Below are positions 42,920 to 53,039 of a stretch of 64,000 nucleotides of DNA, one piece after another. Numbering within the stretch: position 1 is the stretch's first letter; each line of letters begins with the position of its first letter. The position numbers and the translations under genes are program-made. A model generated the notes under the pieces. That model was given only the letters and a program-made list of their open reading frames with translations, ran no database searches and was not told where the DNA came from. Origin of the DNA: Bacteroidales bacterium (GTDB taxonomy: Bacteria; Bacteroidota; Bacteroidia; Bacteroidales; UBA932); assembly GCA_017630215.1 (NCBI GenBank), contig JAGBVR010000008.1:32629-96628 (forward strand). Reading direction: 5' to 3'.

Positions 42920-45499
42920 ATGAAGAGAATCATTACATATATATGTGCTTTGTCTGGCATTTTTGCCTGTCAGCAGATGGAACTCACAAATGTTTCGTCG
43001 CCGGATGCGCTTTTATCTTGTGAGATAAGTCCGTCGTGTGTCATCCGATCGGATGTTGAGTCATCTGGTCCCGGTACACCTATGACACGCGCGCTGGTCG
43101 GACAGGAAACGACTCAGTCACTCCGTGCTAACTTCATTAAAGTCGATGAAGTTATGCCGGAGGATTGGACCCGGTCCTATCAATATGACAGGACCAAGGC
43201 TTCAATGCCCTCGTTGGAACTTGCTCAGATAGTGGAGGCAGACATTCTGTCTTCTCCTTCGAGTACAGATAATTATCACTTTCGTTCAGCTGATTTCAAT
43301 CCGACTCTGGTGTATAAATTTACCACTAAAGAGGGAAGTCAGGAACCTGAATTGGCAAATAGGGTAGGTATGGTCGGCTGGTATCCTCTGACATATGATG
43401 TGCCGGACGGTTTGGGTGAAGAAGATGCTCAGGCTCAGTTCAGCGCATCGAACTCTATGAAGATCATCAATGGAGAAGTGTGTGTGGAATTCAAGAACAA
43501 ACTTGATGGACAGACCGACCTGATGATGACGGATTATAGGGAGGGACGAATGATGATGGGTGGATTCAAGCATGAGGGTGCAGTCAATGATGTTGATATC
43601 CAGCCTTTTGGACACTCCAACCCGAATACTCTGGATCCGGACACCTTTGAGTATATCAATTATTTTACTTTTCATCACTATCTGAGCGCAGTGCGTATTT
43701 TTATCAAGGCTACTGCCGAAGATAGAGGAAAGGCTGCGTGGACTACCATAGACGACATTATGGTGATGAATCAGCCTACGACTGCTGTGGTCTCTTTGCC
43801 TAAGGATCAGGCACGAGGTACAGGTGAGGGAGCGGTTACAGGAACTACGGCTACTCTTCCGGCGGAGGGAGTGGTTCCTATTTTCGGAGAGGTCAAGGAA
43901 TGGAGCGATTATACGAATTTCGATATAGTCAGGACACCGATGTTCACGAATAACGGCCCTGATGCTACATATCAGGAGCATGCTTCCCTTCCTTATCGTC
44001 TTCCTACCACAGGTCAGGTGGAACCCGAGTATCTGGGCTATGCTCTGGTCAGGCCGGATCAGGTCTTAGGTGACGGAAAGACTATCCAACTGAAGATCTT
44101 TACAGATGCCGGTTCTTACCTTGTGGATCTTCCGGAAACAGATAAAGATGGAAACCATCTTCTCCGTCCTGGTAAGATTTATGACTATGTCATCTCTATA
44201 AGTGCAATCGGTGGTATAGACATCGTGATCCGCAATGATGATGATGATAAGTATCAGGCTCTTGCGCCATATAATGAAGCATATCAGGGTTATGAATATT
44301 CGAATTGCTATGTCATCACCAAGGATATGATACGACATGAAATTGAGGATCACTATTCTGGATTCTTCTTCCGAGCATATGTGCCAGGAAGAGGTTCAAA
44401 GGGTGATATTGCCGGTGATCCATATCCGGCAGATTATAAGTTGGAGCCAGCCTTTGTGAAAATATATACGCAGTCTCAGAATAAACCGTTGGAGCATTGC
44501 GAACTTGTCCAAGGTTATGTCAGATTCAATCTTGATGGACGTACGTGTATAAACTCTAATAATGAGGTAGAGATGTTTCCTGGAAATGCTCTGATTGCAG
44601 CCTATGATGAAAATGACAACATCATCTGGTCTTGGCATATCTGGGTGGTGGATGAGGTTAATGCATATACGGTTAACGGAGTTACTGTTCTTGATAGGAA
44701 TCTGGGGGCAACTTTTGCTCCGAAAAGTTATGGAGAAGTATGGTCTCAAGATGATAGTAAATTGCTGACTACCTATGGCCTTTATTACCAATGGGGAAGA
44801 AAGGATCCTACTGCAGGACCGATGTCAGCCTATTATGACATCAGTGATATGAGGACCAATAAATATTATACAATGGATGGTCCTCGTAATGAAAATGCCG
44901 AGGTCTATATGATCGGAGCAGCCCCGACTATTGAACATTCTGTTCAGAATCCGATCGTGATCCTCTCACCTTCTGACGTCTCGCCTGTGTATTATAATGA
45001 TTGGCTGTGGCAGAAGAATGATGACCTCTGGGGTTATCATTCCAAAAAGAAGACAATATATGATCCGTGTCCATATGGATATAAGGTTCCAGATGGTGAA
45101 CTTAAGAAATTATTTGAAGGCACAGGCTGGGAATTTGGTGGTGATAATAGCTGGTATGGTGCATCATATTCAAATGGCAGTACTTATCTGTTCTTCCCAT
45201 ATGCCGGCTGGAAAGGAGATGATGTCAAGCGAGTGTCGCGTACCCACGCGTGGATGAAAGTGGGAATCGCCGGAGATTATCAGGATGCTACATTTGACCC
45301 GAATACTTTCCACAGAGGACGCTCTTTGCTTGCACGAGAGAATTTTAATGTAACGATCTATGGATCAAATCAGAATACTTATAGAAAGGGTCTGAATTAC
45401 GGCTACACCAACAGAACTGCTGCAACGACAGTTCGTTGTGTGAGATATGAAGGTGAACCATTGCGTCCGGATGACCCTATCGGTGCTAGGCTTGATTAA
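42920..45499 (+). CDS. large fimbrillin lipoprotein with one FISUMP-like domain (putative tip adhesin)
   Basis: An 859-aa lipoprotein; signal MKRIITYICALSGIFAC. The N-terminal 450 residues are fimbrillin-like (VGMVGWYPLTYDVPDG, DLMMTDYREGRMM, FTFHHYLSAVRIFI, VSLPKDQ, LLRPGKIYDYVISISAIGGI). The C-terminal domain repeats the neighbour's: WSWHIWVVD (about 570), LDRNLGA, YYQWGRKDP, DPCPYGYK (about 714), a GRS stretch, and a final TVRCVRYE. It is paralogous to the upstream gene but has one such domain. Last gene of the fimbrial operon, followed by a strong hairpin. Confidence 0.82.
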   Translation: MKRIITYICALSGIFACQQMELTNVSSPDALLSCEISPSCVIRSDVESSGPGTPMTRALVGQETTQSLRANFIKVDEVMPEDWTRSYQYDRTKASMPSLELAQIVEADILSSPSSTDNYHFRSADFNPTLVYKFTTKEGSQEPELANRVGMVGWYPLTYDVPDGLGEEDAQAQFSASNSMKIINGEVCVEFKNKLDGQTDLMMTDYREGRMMMGGFKHEGAVNDVDIQPFGHSNPNTLDPDTFEYINYFTFHHYLSAVRIFIKATAEDRGKAAWTTIDDIMVMNQPTTAVVSLPKDQARGTGEGAVTGTTATLPAEGVVPIFGEVKEWSDYTNFDIVRTPMFTNNGPDATYQEHASLPYRLPTTGQVEPEYLGYALVRPDQVLGDGKTIQLKIFTDAGSYLVDLPETDKDGNHLLRPGKIYDYVISISAIGGIDIVIRNDDDDKYQALAPYNEAYQGYEYSNCYVITKDMIRHEIEDHYSGFFFRAYVPGRGSKGDIAGDPYPADYKLEPAFVKIYTQSQNKPLEHCELVQGYVRFNLDGRTCINSNNEVEMFPGNALIAAYDENDNIIWSWHIWVVDEVNAYTVNGVTVLDRNLGATFAPKSYGEVWSQDDSKLLTTYGLYYQWGRKDPTAGPMSAYYDISDMRTNKYYTMDGPRNENAEVYMIGAAPTIEHSVQNPIVILSPSDVSPVYYNDWLWQKNDDLWGYHSKKKTIYDPCPYGYKVPDGELKKLFEGTGWEFGGDNSWYGASYSNGSTYLFFPYAGWKGDDVKRVSRTHAWMKVGIAGDYQDATFDPNTFHRGRSLLARENFNVTIYGSNQNTYRKGLNYGYTNRTAATTVRCVRYEGEPLRPDDPIGARLD

Positions 45500-45513
45500 T
45501 ATATCCACTTGAT

Positions 45514-45566
45514 AACCGAAGCGGTGCGGCAGAAATTGACCTTTCTGTCGCACCGCTTCTTCGGTT
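45514..45566. terminator. terminator hairpin at the end of the fimbrial operon
   Basis: About 22-bp stem (AACCGAAG + CGGTGCGGCAGAAA against its complement) with one G-U and a 3-nt bulge, 6-nt loop, followed by a T-containing tail. It lies between convergent genes and can serve both. Confidence 0.8.
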
Positions 45567-45573
45567 TATTGGC

Positions 45574-46719
45574 TTACAGCAGAATCTTCTCGATATCCGC
45601 TACATCAGCATCCAGCAGATCAGCAATCTGTTCCGCACTCATTCCCTTCGAATGGAATTGTCTTATCACCTCCGCTCTTCCTTTATTTTTGCCCTCTGCA
45701 ATTCCTTCCGCAATTCCTTCTGCTCTTCCTTCTGCTCTTCCTTCTGCTCTTCCTTCTGCTCTTCCTTCCGCCAATCCTGTTTCTAGTCCTTGGGCTCTGC
45801 CTTTTGCCAATCCTTCAGCCATTCCCTTTCTTCTTCCCTCTTCCCGGCCTTCAGCCGCTCCGACTCTGGCCGCTTCCTTTTTGGCATCTTCCAGCTGCTC
45901 AGCGATACTGTTAAGAATGTCATTGCGTGTCATAACTTCTTCCTCGTATTTTTTGCGTTGTTCGACTTTCATTTTGGCCAGTTCAGCCTTAATGTACAGC
46001 TCTTCGATTTCTGTGCCTTTAATTCGCTCCGGACAATCAAGAAGATTGTGCATATTCTTGATGCTATACATCCAGAGATCCTCCAGGCTTTTGCACTCGT
46101 CTTCCCTTTTATCGAAACTGTTCAGGTCAATGAAAACCAGATTCGTGCTGTTGCTCAATTCAGCCTTGGTCTCAATATCTGTATATCTGTAGGTCGAGAT
46201 GAAAGGGTTCTTTCTCGTGGATTCCCCATCGTTGGAATCACTATTCTTGAAGTTCACGAAGCTTACGACATACAGTGGCTGGAAATCGTAGTCCCATTTC
46301 TTTCCTGCATCTTTCCGGATTTTAATCTGCTCCTTTGCGACCTGATCCATAAGGACTAAAGAGGAGTAATAAATTGCCCTCTTGAAATAGTGTTTCTGGC
46401 TCCAGTTCTGCATCTCTACCTGGAAGCATCTCCCGGCCTCGTCCTCACAGTAAACATCGAATCGCGAGATTCTCTCATCTTCCGTCATTCCGGGGTGTTC
46501 TGTGTTCCGGTATTCCAGATGTACAATGCTTGTGCCCAGCAGCCTGTTCAGAAGGTGTCTCAGTACTTCTTCGCTTCCGATACATCCGAGTACAATCTTG
46601 AATCCTTTGTCAAATGTCAAATCTGCGTATCTAAGCAGATTACCATCAATGAGCAGATAAGTTACCCCGTCGATTTCTACCAGTCTGCCCTTAGGGGTGT
46701 TCTTAGATTTTTTCCTCAT
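45574..46719 (-). CDS. Rpn-type PD-(D/E)XK nuclease family protein
   Basis: A 381-aa protein of the recombination-promoting nuclease/PD-(D/E)XK transposase-like family. Residues 30-130: DLTFDKGFKIVLG, LLNRLLG, RFDVYCEDEAGRCFQVEMQ (the D...ExQ active-site pair of this subgroup) and RAIYYSSLVLMDQ. LWMYSIKNMHNL and a Lys/Glu-rich helix follow. The segment about 300-345 is a tandem AEGR tetrapeptide repeat, coded by 12-bp repeats at 45701-45772. It ends with a small helical domain (HSKGMSAEQIADLLDADVADIEKIL). Rpn proteins are DNA nucleases with variable, mobile C-termini. The long 5' leader contains an inverted repeat. Confidence 0.88.
   Translation of the reverse strand: MRKKSKNTPKGRLVEIDGVTYLLIDGNLLRYADLTFDKGFKIVLGCIGSEEVLRHLLNRLLGTSIVHLEYRNTEHPGMTEDERISRFDVYCEDEAGRCFQVEMQNWSQKHYFKRAIYYSSLVLMDQVAKEQIKIRKDAGKKWDYDFQPLYVVSFVNFKNSDSNDGESTRKNPFISTYRYTDIETKAELSNSTNLVFIDLNSFDKREDECKSLEDLWMYSIKNMHNLLDCPERIKGTEIEELYIKAELAKMKVEQRKKYEEEVMTRNDILNSIAEQLEDAKKEAARVGAAEGREEGRRKGMAEGLAKGRAQGLETGLAEGRAEGRAEGRAEGRAEGIAEGIAEGKNKGRAEVIRQFHSKGMSAEQIADLLDADVADIEKILL
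45701..45772 (-). repeat. six 12-bp tandem repeats inside the Rpn-like gene
   Basis: Units of the type CTTCCTTCTGCT at 45701, 45713, 45725, 45737, 45749 and 45761; three are identical. They encode the (A-E-G-R/I) tetrapeptide. Copy number can change without shifting the frame. Confidence 0.9.
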
Positions 46720-46729
46720 TTCTAAAATT

Positions 46730-46778
46730 GTTGAAAATTTAATAATAGGGTATAATGCCCCGTAATAAAATTTTCAAC
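46730..46778. repeat. 11-bp inverted repeat in the Rpn gene leader
   Basis: GTTGAAAATTT (46730-46740) and its complement (46768-46778) around a 27-nt loop with GGG/CCC. It sits 10 nt upstream of the Rpn-like start and may be an operator or mRNA structure. Confidence 0.45.
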
Positions 46779-46826
46779 CCCCTGTTATTCCCCGACAAGA
46801 TACGAATTCTTCAAGTGAATGTGCAT

Positions 46827-46874
46827 AAAAAAGAGAAAAATGTTATGAATGACAGAAAAGTTTTTCTCTTTTTT
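46827..46874 (-). terminator. AT-rich hairpin downstream of the NlpC/P60 gene
   Basis: 14-bp perfect stem AAAAAAGAGAAAAA/TTTTTCTCTTTTTT, 20-nt loop, 19 nt beyond the stop of the minus-strand peptidase gene. The stem is mostly A-T; a terminator is likely. Confidence 0.55.
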
Positions 46875-46892
46875 ATGTCTTTTTAACTTTTT

Positions 46893-47840
46893 TTAAAGTC
46901 TGATGGCCGCAACTAGCCTATGTGAGTTCTCATAATAGTCCTCATCTCCCGGTATCAGAGAGTTTATCCTGACCCTGTGGGAAGAGTGGATGATTTTGTT
47001 TTCGCCAAGATATATGCCCACGTGAGTTATCCTCATAGACTTTTTATCTGTAGCAGGGGTTCCGAAGAAAACCAGATCGCCTCGCTGCAGATTGTCCAGT
47101 TCCACACGCTCCCCGCACTTGACCTGCTGCGAAGCATTCCTCGGCAGTAGGATGCCGTTCATGATATGGCTGATCCTTACCAGGCCGCTGCAGTCCACTC
47201 CTTTGGCCGACATTCCTCCCCAGAGGTAAGGAACTCCCAGAAGCTTTTCAGCCTGTGCGATGATGGCCTCAGTCGTTTCGCTTGAAATGCTTTCCGCCGA
47301 ACCTTCACCCATTGATATTGACCGGAATCCCTTGTGAAGCTTCAGCTGCTTCGAAGGTACGAAGCCTGTTTTGCCCGATGGTAGCATCACCTCCGTCCAT
47401 CTGCCTTTAAGAGCCTTCTTCAATGTCTTGTCAGTCTTGTCTTTAACTGTCGCCAGCCTGAGCAGATCACCTCCCACCAAATCACATATTGTCGGTGAAT
47501 CCATTGACGCTTCCTTATATATATGTCCGTAAAGTTCGCAGAACATCACCTTCGGTGCTGCTTCGTATGCCTTCAGATCTTCTGCATTCATCTCCACGAG
47601 CCCCTGATCGGTGCACCACGCTCTGTATGGCTGCGGTGTGACCACTTCTCTCCAATAACTCTGCTCACCGACAATCTCCACCACGGTTCCCATCAGTTCC
47701 TGGGTCTCCAGCGGTGACTCGTAGTCCGGTTTCAGTCTCAGGTAGCTGGTCGAGAACTCTACTACCGCCATTCTTTTCTCCTGTGCCATCGCTCCAAGCG
47801 AAACGATTGCCAGTATCCATATGCTTATGACTCTTTTCAT
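46893..47840 (-). CDS. NlpC/P60 (C40) peptidase with SH3b domains, YkfC-type
   Basis: A 315-aa secreted enzyme; signal peptide ends SLGAMAQE. Two SH3b-like modules (about 25-170) include SYLRLKPDYESPLETQEL and RWTEVMLPSGKTGFVPSKQL. The catalytic domain has LGVPYLWGGMSAKGVDCSGLV (nucleophile Cys about 215), MRITHVGIYLG (His) and IIHSSHRVR. This matches gamma-D-glutamyl-(L)-meso-diaminopimelate dipeptidases that degrade muropeptides. Periplasmic. Transcribed from its own promoter, divergent to the radical SAM gene. Confidence 0.93.
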   Translation of the reverse strand: MKRVISIWILAIVSLGAMAQEKRMAVVEFSTSYLRLKPDYESPLETQELMGTVVEIVGEQSYWREVVTPQPYRAWCTDQGLVEMNAEDLKAYEAAPKVMFCELYGHIYKEASMDSPTICDLVGGDLLRLATVKDKTDKTLKKALKGRWTEVMLPSGKTGFVPSKQLKLHKGFRSISMGEGSAESISSETTEAIIAQAEKLLGVPYLWGGMSAKGVDCSGLVRISHIMNGILLPRNASQQVKCGERVELDNLQRGDLVFFGTPATDKKSMRITHVGIYLGENKIIHSSHRVRINSLIPGDEDYYENSHRLVAAIRL

Positions 47841-47863
47841 TGTTCTTCTTGTTTAACTTCAGG

Positions 47864-47894
47864 CAAAATTAGGAAATTTTGCAATGACTCGAAA
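47864..47894 (-). promoter_or_regulatory. promoter of the NlpC/P60 gene
   Basis: Minus strand TTTC (47891-47894), 19 nt, TAATTTTG (47864-47871), 24 nt before the ATG. Confidence 0.6.
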
Positions 47895-48004
47895 CCGTTG
47901 AGCGGAAAATCAGCCTCAGAGCCTATTCCAGCCGCTCATTGGGTCTGTTTTCAATGCCGTTGAGCGACTGGAACTGTTTATGCACCCGATTTTCCGCTCA
48001 ACGG
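47895..48004. repeat. head-to-head pair of the CGTTGAGCG repeat element
   Basis: The ends are a perfect 17-bp inverted repeat (CCGTTGAGCGGAAAATC at 47895-47911 and its complement at 47988-48004). Inside are a second pair, GCCGTTGAGCGACTGG and CCAGCCGCTCATTGG. The right half is an inverted, diverged copy of the left. Related to 27130-27244. Confidence 0.8.
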
Positions 48005-48028
48005 CTTATCTTTCTGCAGCATTTCTGC

Positions 48029-48036
48029 TATCTTTG
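48029..48036 (+). promoter_or_regulatory. -7 element for the radical SAM gene
   Basis: TATCTTTG ends 8 nt before the ATG at 48045. The leader would be almost absent, so the ATG at 48054 is also possible as start. Confidence 0.5.
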
Positions 48037-48044
48037 CCCTGAAA

Positions 48045-49050
48045 ATGTCAGCTATGGGTTACGAAGATTACGGATTCCCTGACGGGAAGCGATACAATTC
48101 CTTTGTGGGATATTTCAAGAGAAAGTATGGTGAGCGCCTTCAGAAGATTGTTCTGGATGCGGGCTTTACCTGTCCGAACCGCGATGGCAAGGTGGGCAGG
48201 GGAGGGTGCACATATTGTGACAATGCCGCCTTCCATCCCTCGTACAGTACTTCAGGCAAAAGCCTCCATCAGCAGCTGGATGAGGGTATTGAGTTCCACA
48301 AGGTACGCTATCGTACCACTGAGCACTATCTCGCTTATTTCCAGTCGTTTTCGAATACCTATGCCCCTTTGGAGCGTCTTAAAGTCCTTTATGAAGAGGC
48401 CTTGAGGCATCCCGATGTGGTAGGTCTTGTGATCGGCACCAGACCGGACTGCGTGGACGAGCAGAAGCTGGATTATCTGGCTGAACTTGCAAGTGGTAAT
48501 GTCTTGAAAGATTGGAACCGTTCGTTGTCCGACGGTCAGGAGCGCACTGCTCCGATTATCATTGTGGAATACGGGATCGAGTCGTGTTACGATCAGACGC
48601 TGGAAAGAATAAATCGCGGTCACGATTTCGCGACGGCTCAGCAGGCGGTGCAGATGACTGCTGACCGCGGATTGGATGTGGGAGTGCATTTCATATTGGG
48701 CCTTCCGGGGGAAACCCGACAGATGATGCTCGATTCCTGCTCACTGATAAATGCCCTTCCGATCCGTTCAGTGAAGTTCCATCAGCTGCAGATCGTCAAG
48801 GGGACCAGGATGGAGAAGGAGTATGCTGAATCTCCTCAGGATTTCGAGCGCTTCAGTCTGGAGGAGTATCTGGATTTCTTCGTGGATATGCTGGAGCGGC
48901 TCCGCCCCGATCTTTTCATCGAGCGTTTCGTCGGCGAGGTGCCTCCTCGATTCGTGAATGAGACCCCTTGGGGCCTTATCCGCAATGTCGAGCTTCTGCG
49001 TCTCCTTGAAAAACGCCTTCAGGAACGTGATTCCTGGCAGGGAAAACTTT

Positions 49051-49055
<5 letters not shown>
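48045..49055 (+). CDS. TIGR01212-type radical SAM protein (YhcC-like)
   Basis: A 336-aa radical SAM enzyme. The cluster-binding motif has the extended form of this family: CPNRDGKVGRGGCTYC, giving Cys-x12-Cys-x2-Cys. Further conserved parts: GTRPDCVDE, VEYGIESCYDQTLERINRGH, VGVHFILGLPGET, VKFHQLQIVKGT. The family is a cytoplasmic [4Fe-4S]/SAM enzyme of unproved substrate, close to MiaB/Elp3-type sequences. The 3' end just after the stop is duplicated 163 bp further on. Confidence 0.92.
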
Positions 49056-50760
<1,705 letters not shown>

Positions 50761-50767
50761 TCTGCTG

Positions 50768-51628
50768 ATGAGGCGGATTGTTCATCTTATCGCAATCTTA
50801 GGGATCGTCTTGCCGGCTTTTATGTCGTGCAAGACGATTTCATCCTTTTTGAGTAATGATGAGACCGTCGCTGAAGCAGGTAATGCGAAATTATATAGAA
50901 GTGAGCTTAATGCATTGATTCCTAAGGGTATACAAAAGGAGGACAGCGTTAGACTCGCTAGACAGTACATCAATGCATGGGCATTGGATCAGGTCTTCTT
51001 GACAATAGCTCAAGAACAGCTTTCGAAGGCGGAGAAGGATGTGACGAAGGAGCTCGAAGAATATAGAAAGTCGCTTCTGAAGTATCGCTATGAACAGCTT
51101 TATGTCAATGAAAGGCTTGATACCGCAGTTTCGGAGGATAATGTCGAGGCCTATTATACAGCCAATGTAAATAAATTCGAACTTCTCCGTCCGATAGTCA
51201 AGGCCCGTTATCTGAGAATGTCGGCAGATTCGCCTGTTCTTCCGAAGATCCGTAAGAAGATGTCATCAGATCAGGTCCAGGATCTTGTGGATGCGGATAG
51301 CCTGGCATATTCATCAGCGTTGAAGTTTACCACTTGGGGAAACAGATGGGTCGATGTGGCTTCTCTGGCGCTTGAATTCGGGACCGATTATCTGACCGTA
51401 ATGTCTTCGATGAAGGGAGGATGGGTGGAAATGACGGACAGCACGGGAGTAACTAGTCTGGCTTTCATATCGGAAATTGTACGTGAAGGCGAGACTGCTC
51501 CGCTAGAATATTGTGCCCCACAGATAAAGGATATGATAATAAGTGCGCGCAAACAGAGCCTTATTTTGGGTTTGGAACAGGATTTGCTCAAAGACGCGCG
51601 CGAAAAAGGACAATTTGTAATATATTAA
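50768..51628 (+). CDS. SurA/PrsA-like periplasmic lipoprotein (chaperone, no clear PPIase domain)
   Basis: A 286-aa lipoprotein with signal ending LPAFMSCKTI. The mature region has the SurA N-domain layout: VAEAGNAKLYRSELNALIP, then ARQYINAWALDQVFLTIAQEQL and a long helix (KDVTKELEEYRKSLLKYRYEQLY). The parvulin domain expected after this is reduced and unlike PPIC (VKARYLRM, YSSALKFTTWGNRWVD). The C-terminus returns to helix. It likely chaperones outer-membrane proteins, next to the full SurA gene 22 nt downstream. Confidence 0.8.
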   Translation: MRRIVHLIAILGIVLPAFMSCKTISSFLSNDETVAEAGNAKLYRSELNALIPKGIQKEDSVRLARQYINAWALDQVFLTIAQEQLSKAEKDVTKELEEYRKSLLKYRYEQLYVNERLDTAVSEDNVEAYYTANVNKFELLRPIVKARYLRMSADSPVLPKIRKKMSSDQVQDLVDADSLAYSSALKFTTWGNRWVDVASLALEFGTDYLTVMSSMKGGWVEMTDSTGVTSLAFISEIVREGETAPLEYCAPQIKDMIISARKQSLILGLEQDLLKDAREKGQFVIY

Positions 51629-51650
51629 ACAAAAACAGATTCCAGGATAT

Positions 51651-53036
51651 ATGAAAAGTCTCCGTATTATGAGATTTGCGGCAGTAGCAGTGGCCGTCTT
51701 GGCCGTTTCTGTAACAGGGTCGGCGCAGAAATATCAGAATGGACTTATCGACAAGACCGTAGCCGTTGTCGGAAATGAAACAATCATGCTTTCCGATGTG
51801 GAGGAAGAAATCAAGAATCAGCAGATGGGTGGCTATATGTCGGACAAGTCTGGCAGATGCGAGATGCTTGAGGCTATGATGGTTTCGAAACTTTTCCTGA
51901 TGCAGGCCCGAGTGGATTCTATCGAGGTCAATAATGATATGGTGGAGAGAAATCTCAGCGACTATATGGCCAATATCCTCACATACTATGGCGGCGAGGA
52001 AGGGGTCGAGAAACAGTATGGAAAGAGTTCATATAAGCTACGTCAGCAGCTTCGTAAAGATTTGGAAGATAAGACATTGGCTCAGCAGATGCAGCAGGAA
52101 ATCGCGGGCAAGGTTCCGGATCTGACTCCTTACGATGTTCAGAAGTATATCGATAATACAGATCCTGCGGATCTTCCGATGGTACCTGTAATGTACCAGC
52201 TCAGCCAGATATGCATCTATCCCGATCGTGAGGCAGCAAACCTTGCTGTAAAGGAGCGTCTTCTCGCTATACGTGAGCGTATAATCAATGGTGAGAAATT
52301 CTCTACCCTGGCACGTATATATTCTCAAGATCCGGGAAGTGCACGCAAGGGAGGTGAGCTCGGAATGGCTTCCAAGTCGATTTTCTGGCCAGCATTCTCA
52401 GATGTGGCAATGTCGCTCAAGCCAGGAATGGTGTCGCAGATCGTAGAGACTCCTGACGGATTTCACATAATCGAAGTGCTTGAAAAGAAGGGAGATATGT
52501 TCAATGCCCGCCATATCCTTCTCAAGCCTGAATACACATCAGAGGATATGGAGAATGGATTCCGTGTACTCGACAGCCTCAAGACAGAGCTCGCAAATGA
52601 GGCTGTGACATTCGAGCTTGCGGCAAGATTCTATTCGGAGGATCCTGCTACCAGGACTAATGGCGGACAGATGGCCGATCCCATAACTGGTTCGTCTTAT
52701 TTCGAGATCGACCAGCTCAAGCCTCAGGACTATGCAGCTATCAGGAATCTTAAGGAAGGCGAAATTTCAGAATCATTCGTATCCCTTGATAATGAGGGTC
52801 GAGACGGAAATACAGTATACAAGATCATTAAGGTCGATAAGATCATTCCGGCTCACCCGGCCACATTCACCAACGACTATACACTGCTTCTAAACATGGC
52901 TACCGGTGCCAAGAGACAGGAGGCGATTGACAAGTTTGTGGATGATAAAATCCAATCAACCTTGATAATAATTGATCCTCTGTTCAGGGACTGTGACTTT
53001 GAGCGTGAGGGATGGTCGGATAAGTTCCGCAAATAA
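51651..53036 (+). CDS. SurA-like peptidyl-prolyl cis-trans isomerase
   Basis: A 461-aa periplasmic protein with signal peptide (VLAVSVTGSAQK). The SurA_N domain starts LIDKTVAVVGNETIMLSDVE and ends with QQMQQEIAGKVPDLTPYDVQKYI. Two PPIC/parvulin domains follow: YQLSQICIYPD ... ARIYSQDPGSARKGGELG and NARHILLKPEYT ... ARFYSEDPATRTNGGQM. It assists folding of beta-barrel proteins on their way to the BAM complex. It is co-transcribed with the SurA-like lipoprotein and the OstA-like gene. Confidence 0.92.
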   Translation: MKSLRIMRFAAVAVAVLAVSVTGSAQKYQNGLIDKTVAVVGNETIMLSDVEEEIKNQQMGGYMSDKSGRCEMLEAMMVSKLFLMQARVDSIEVNNDMVERNLSDYMANILTYYGGEEGVEKQYGKSSYKLRQQLRKDLEDKTLAQQMQQEIAGKVPDLTPYDVQKYIDNTDPADLPMVPVMYQLSQICIYPDREAANLAVKERLLAIRERIINGEKFSTLARIYSQDPGSARKGGELGMASKSIFWPAFSDVAMSLKPGMVSQIVETPDGFHIIEVLEKKGDMFNARHILLKPEYTSEDMENGFRVLDSLKTELANEAVTFELAARFYSEDPATRTNGGQMADPITGSSYFEIDQLKPQDYAAIRNLKEGEISESFVSLDNEGRDGNTVYKIIKVDKIIPAHPATFTNDYTLLLNMATGAKRQEAIDKFVDDKIQSTLIIIDPLFRDCDFEREGWSDKFRK

Positions 53037-53039
53037 GCC

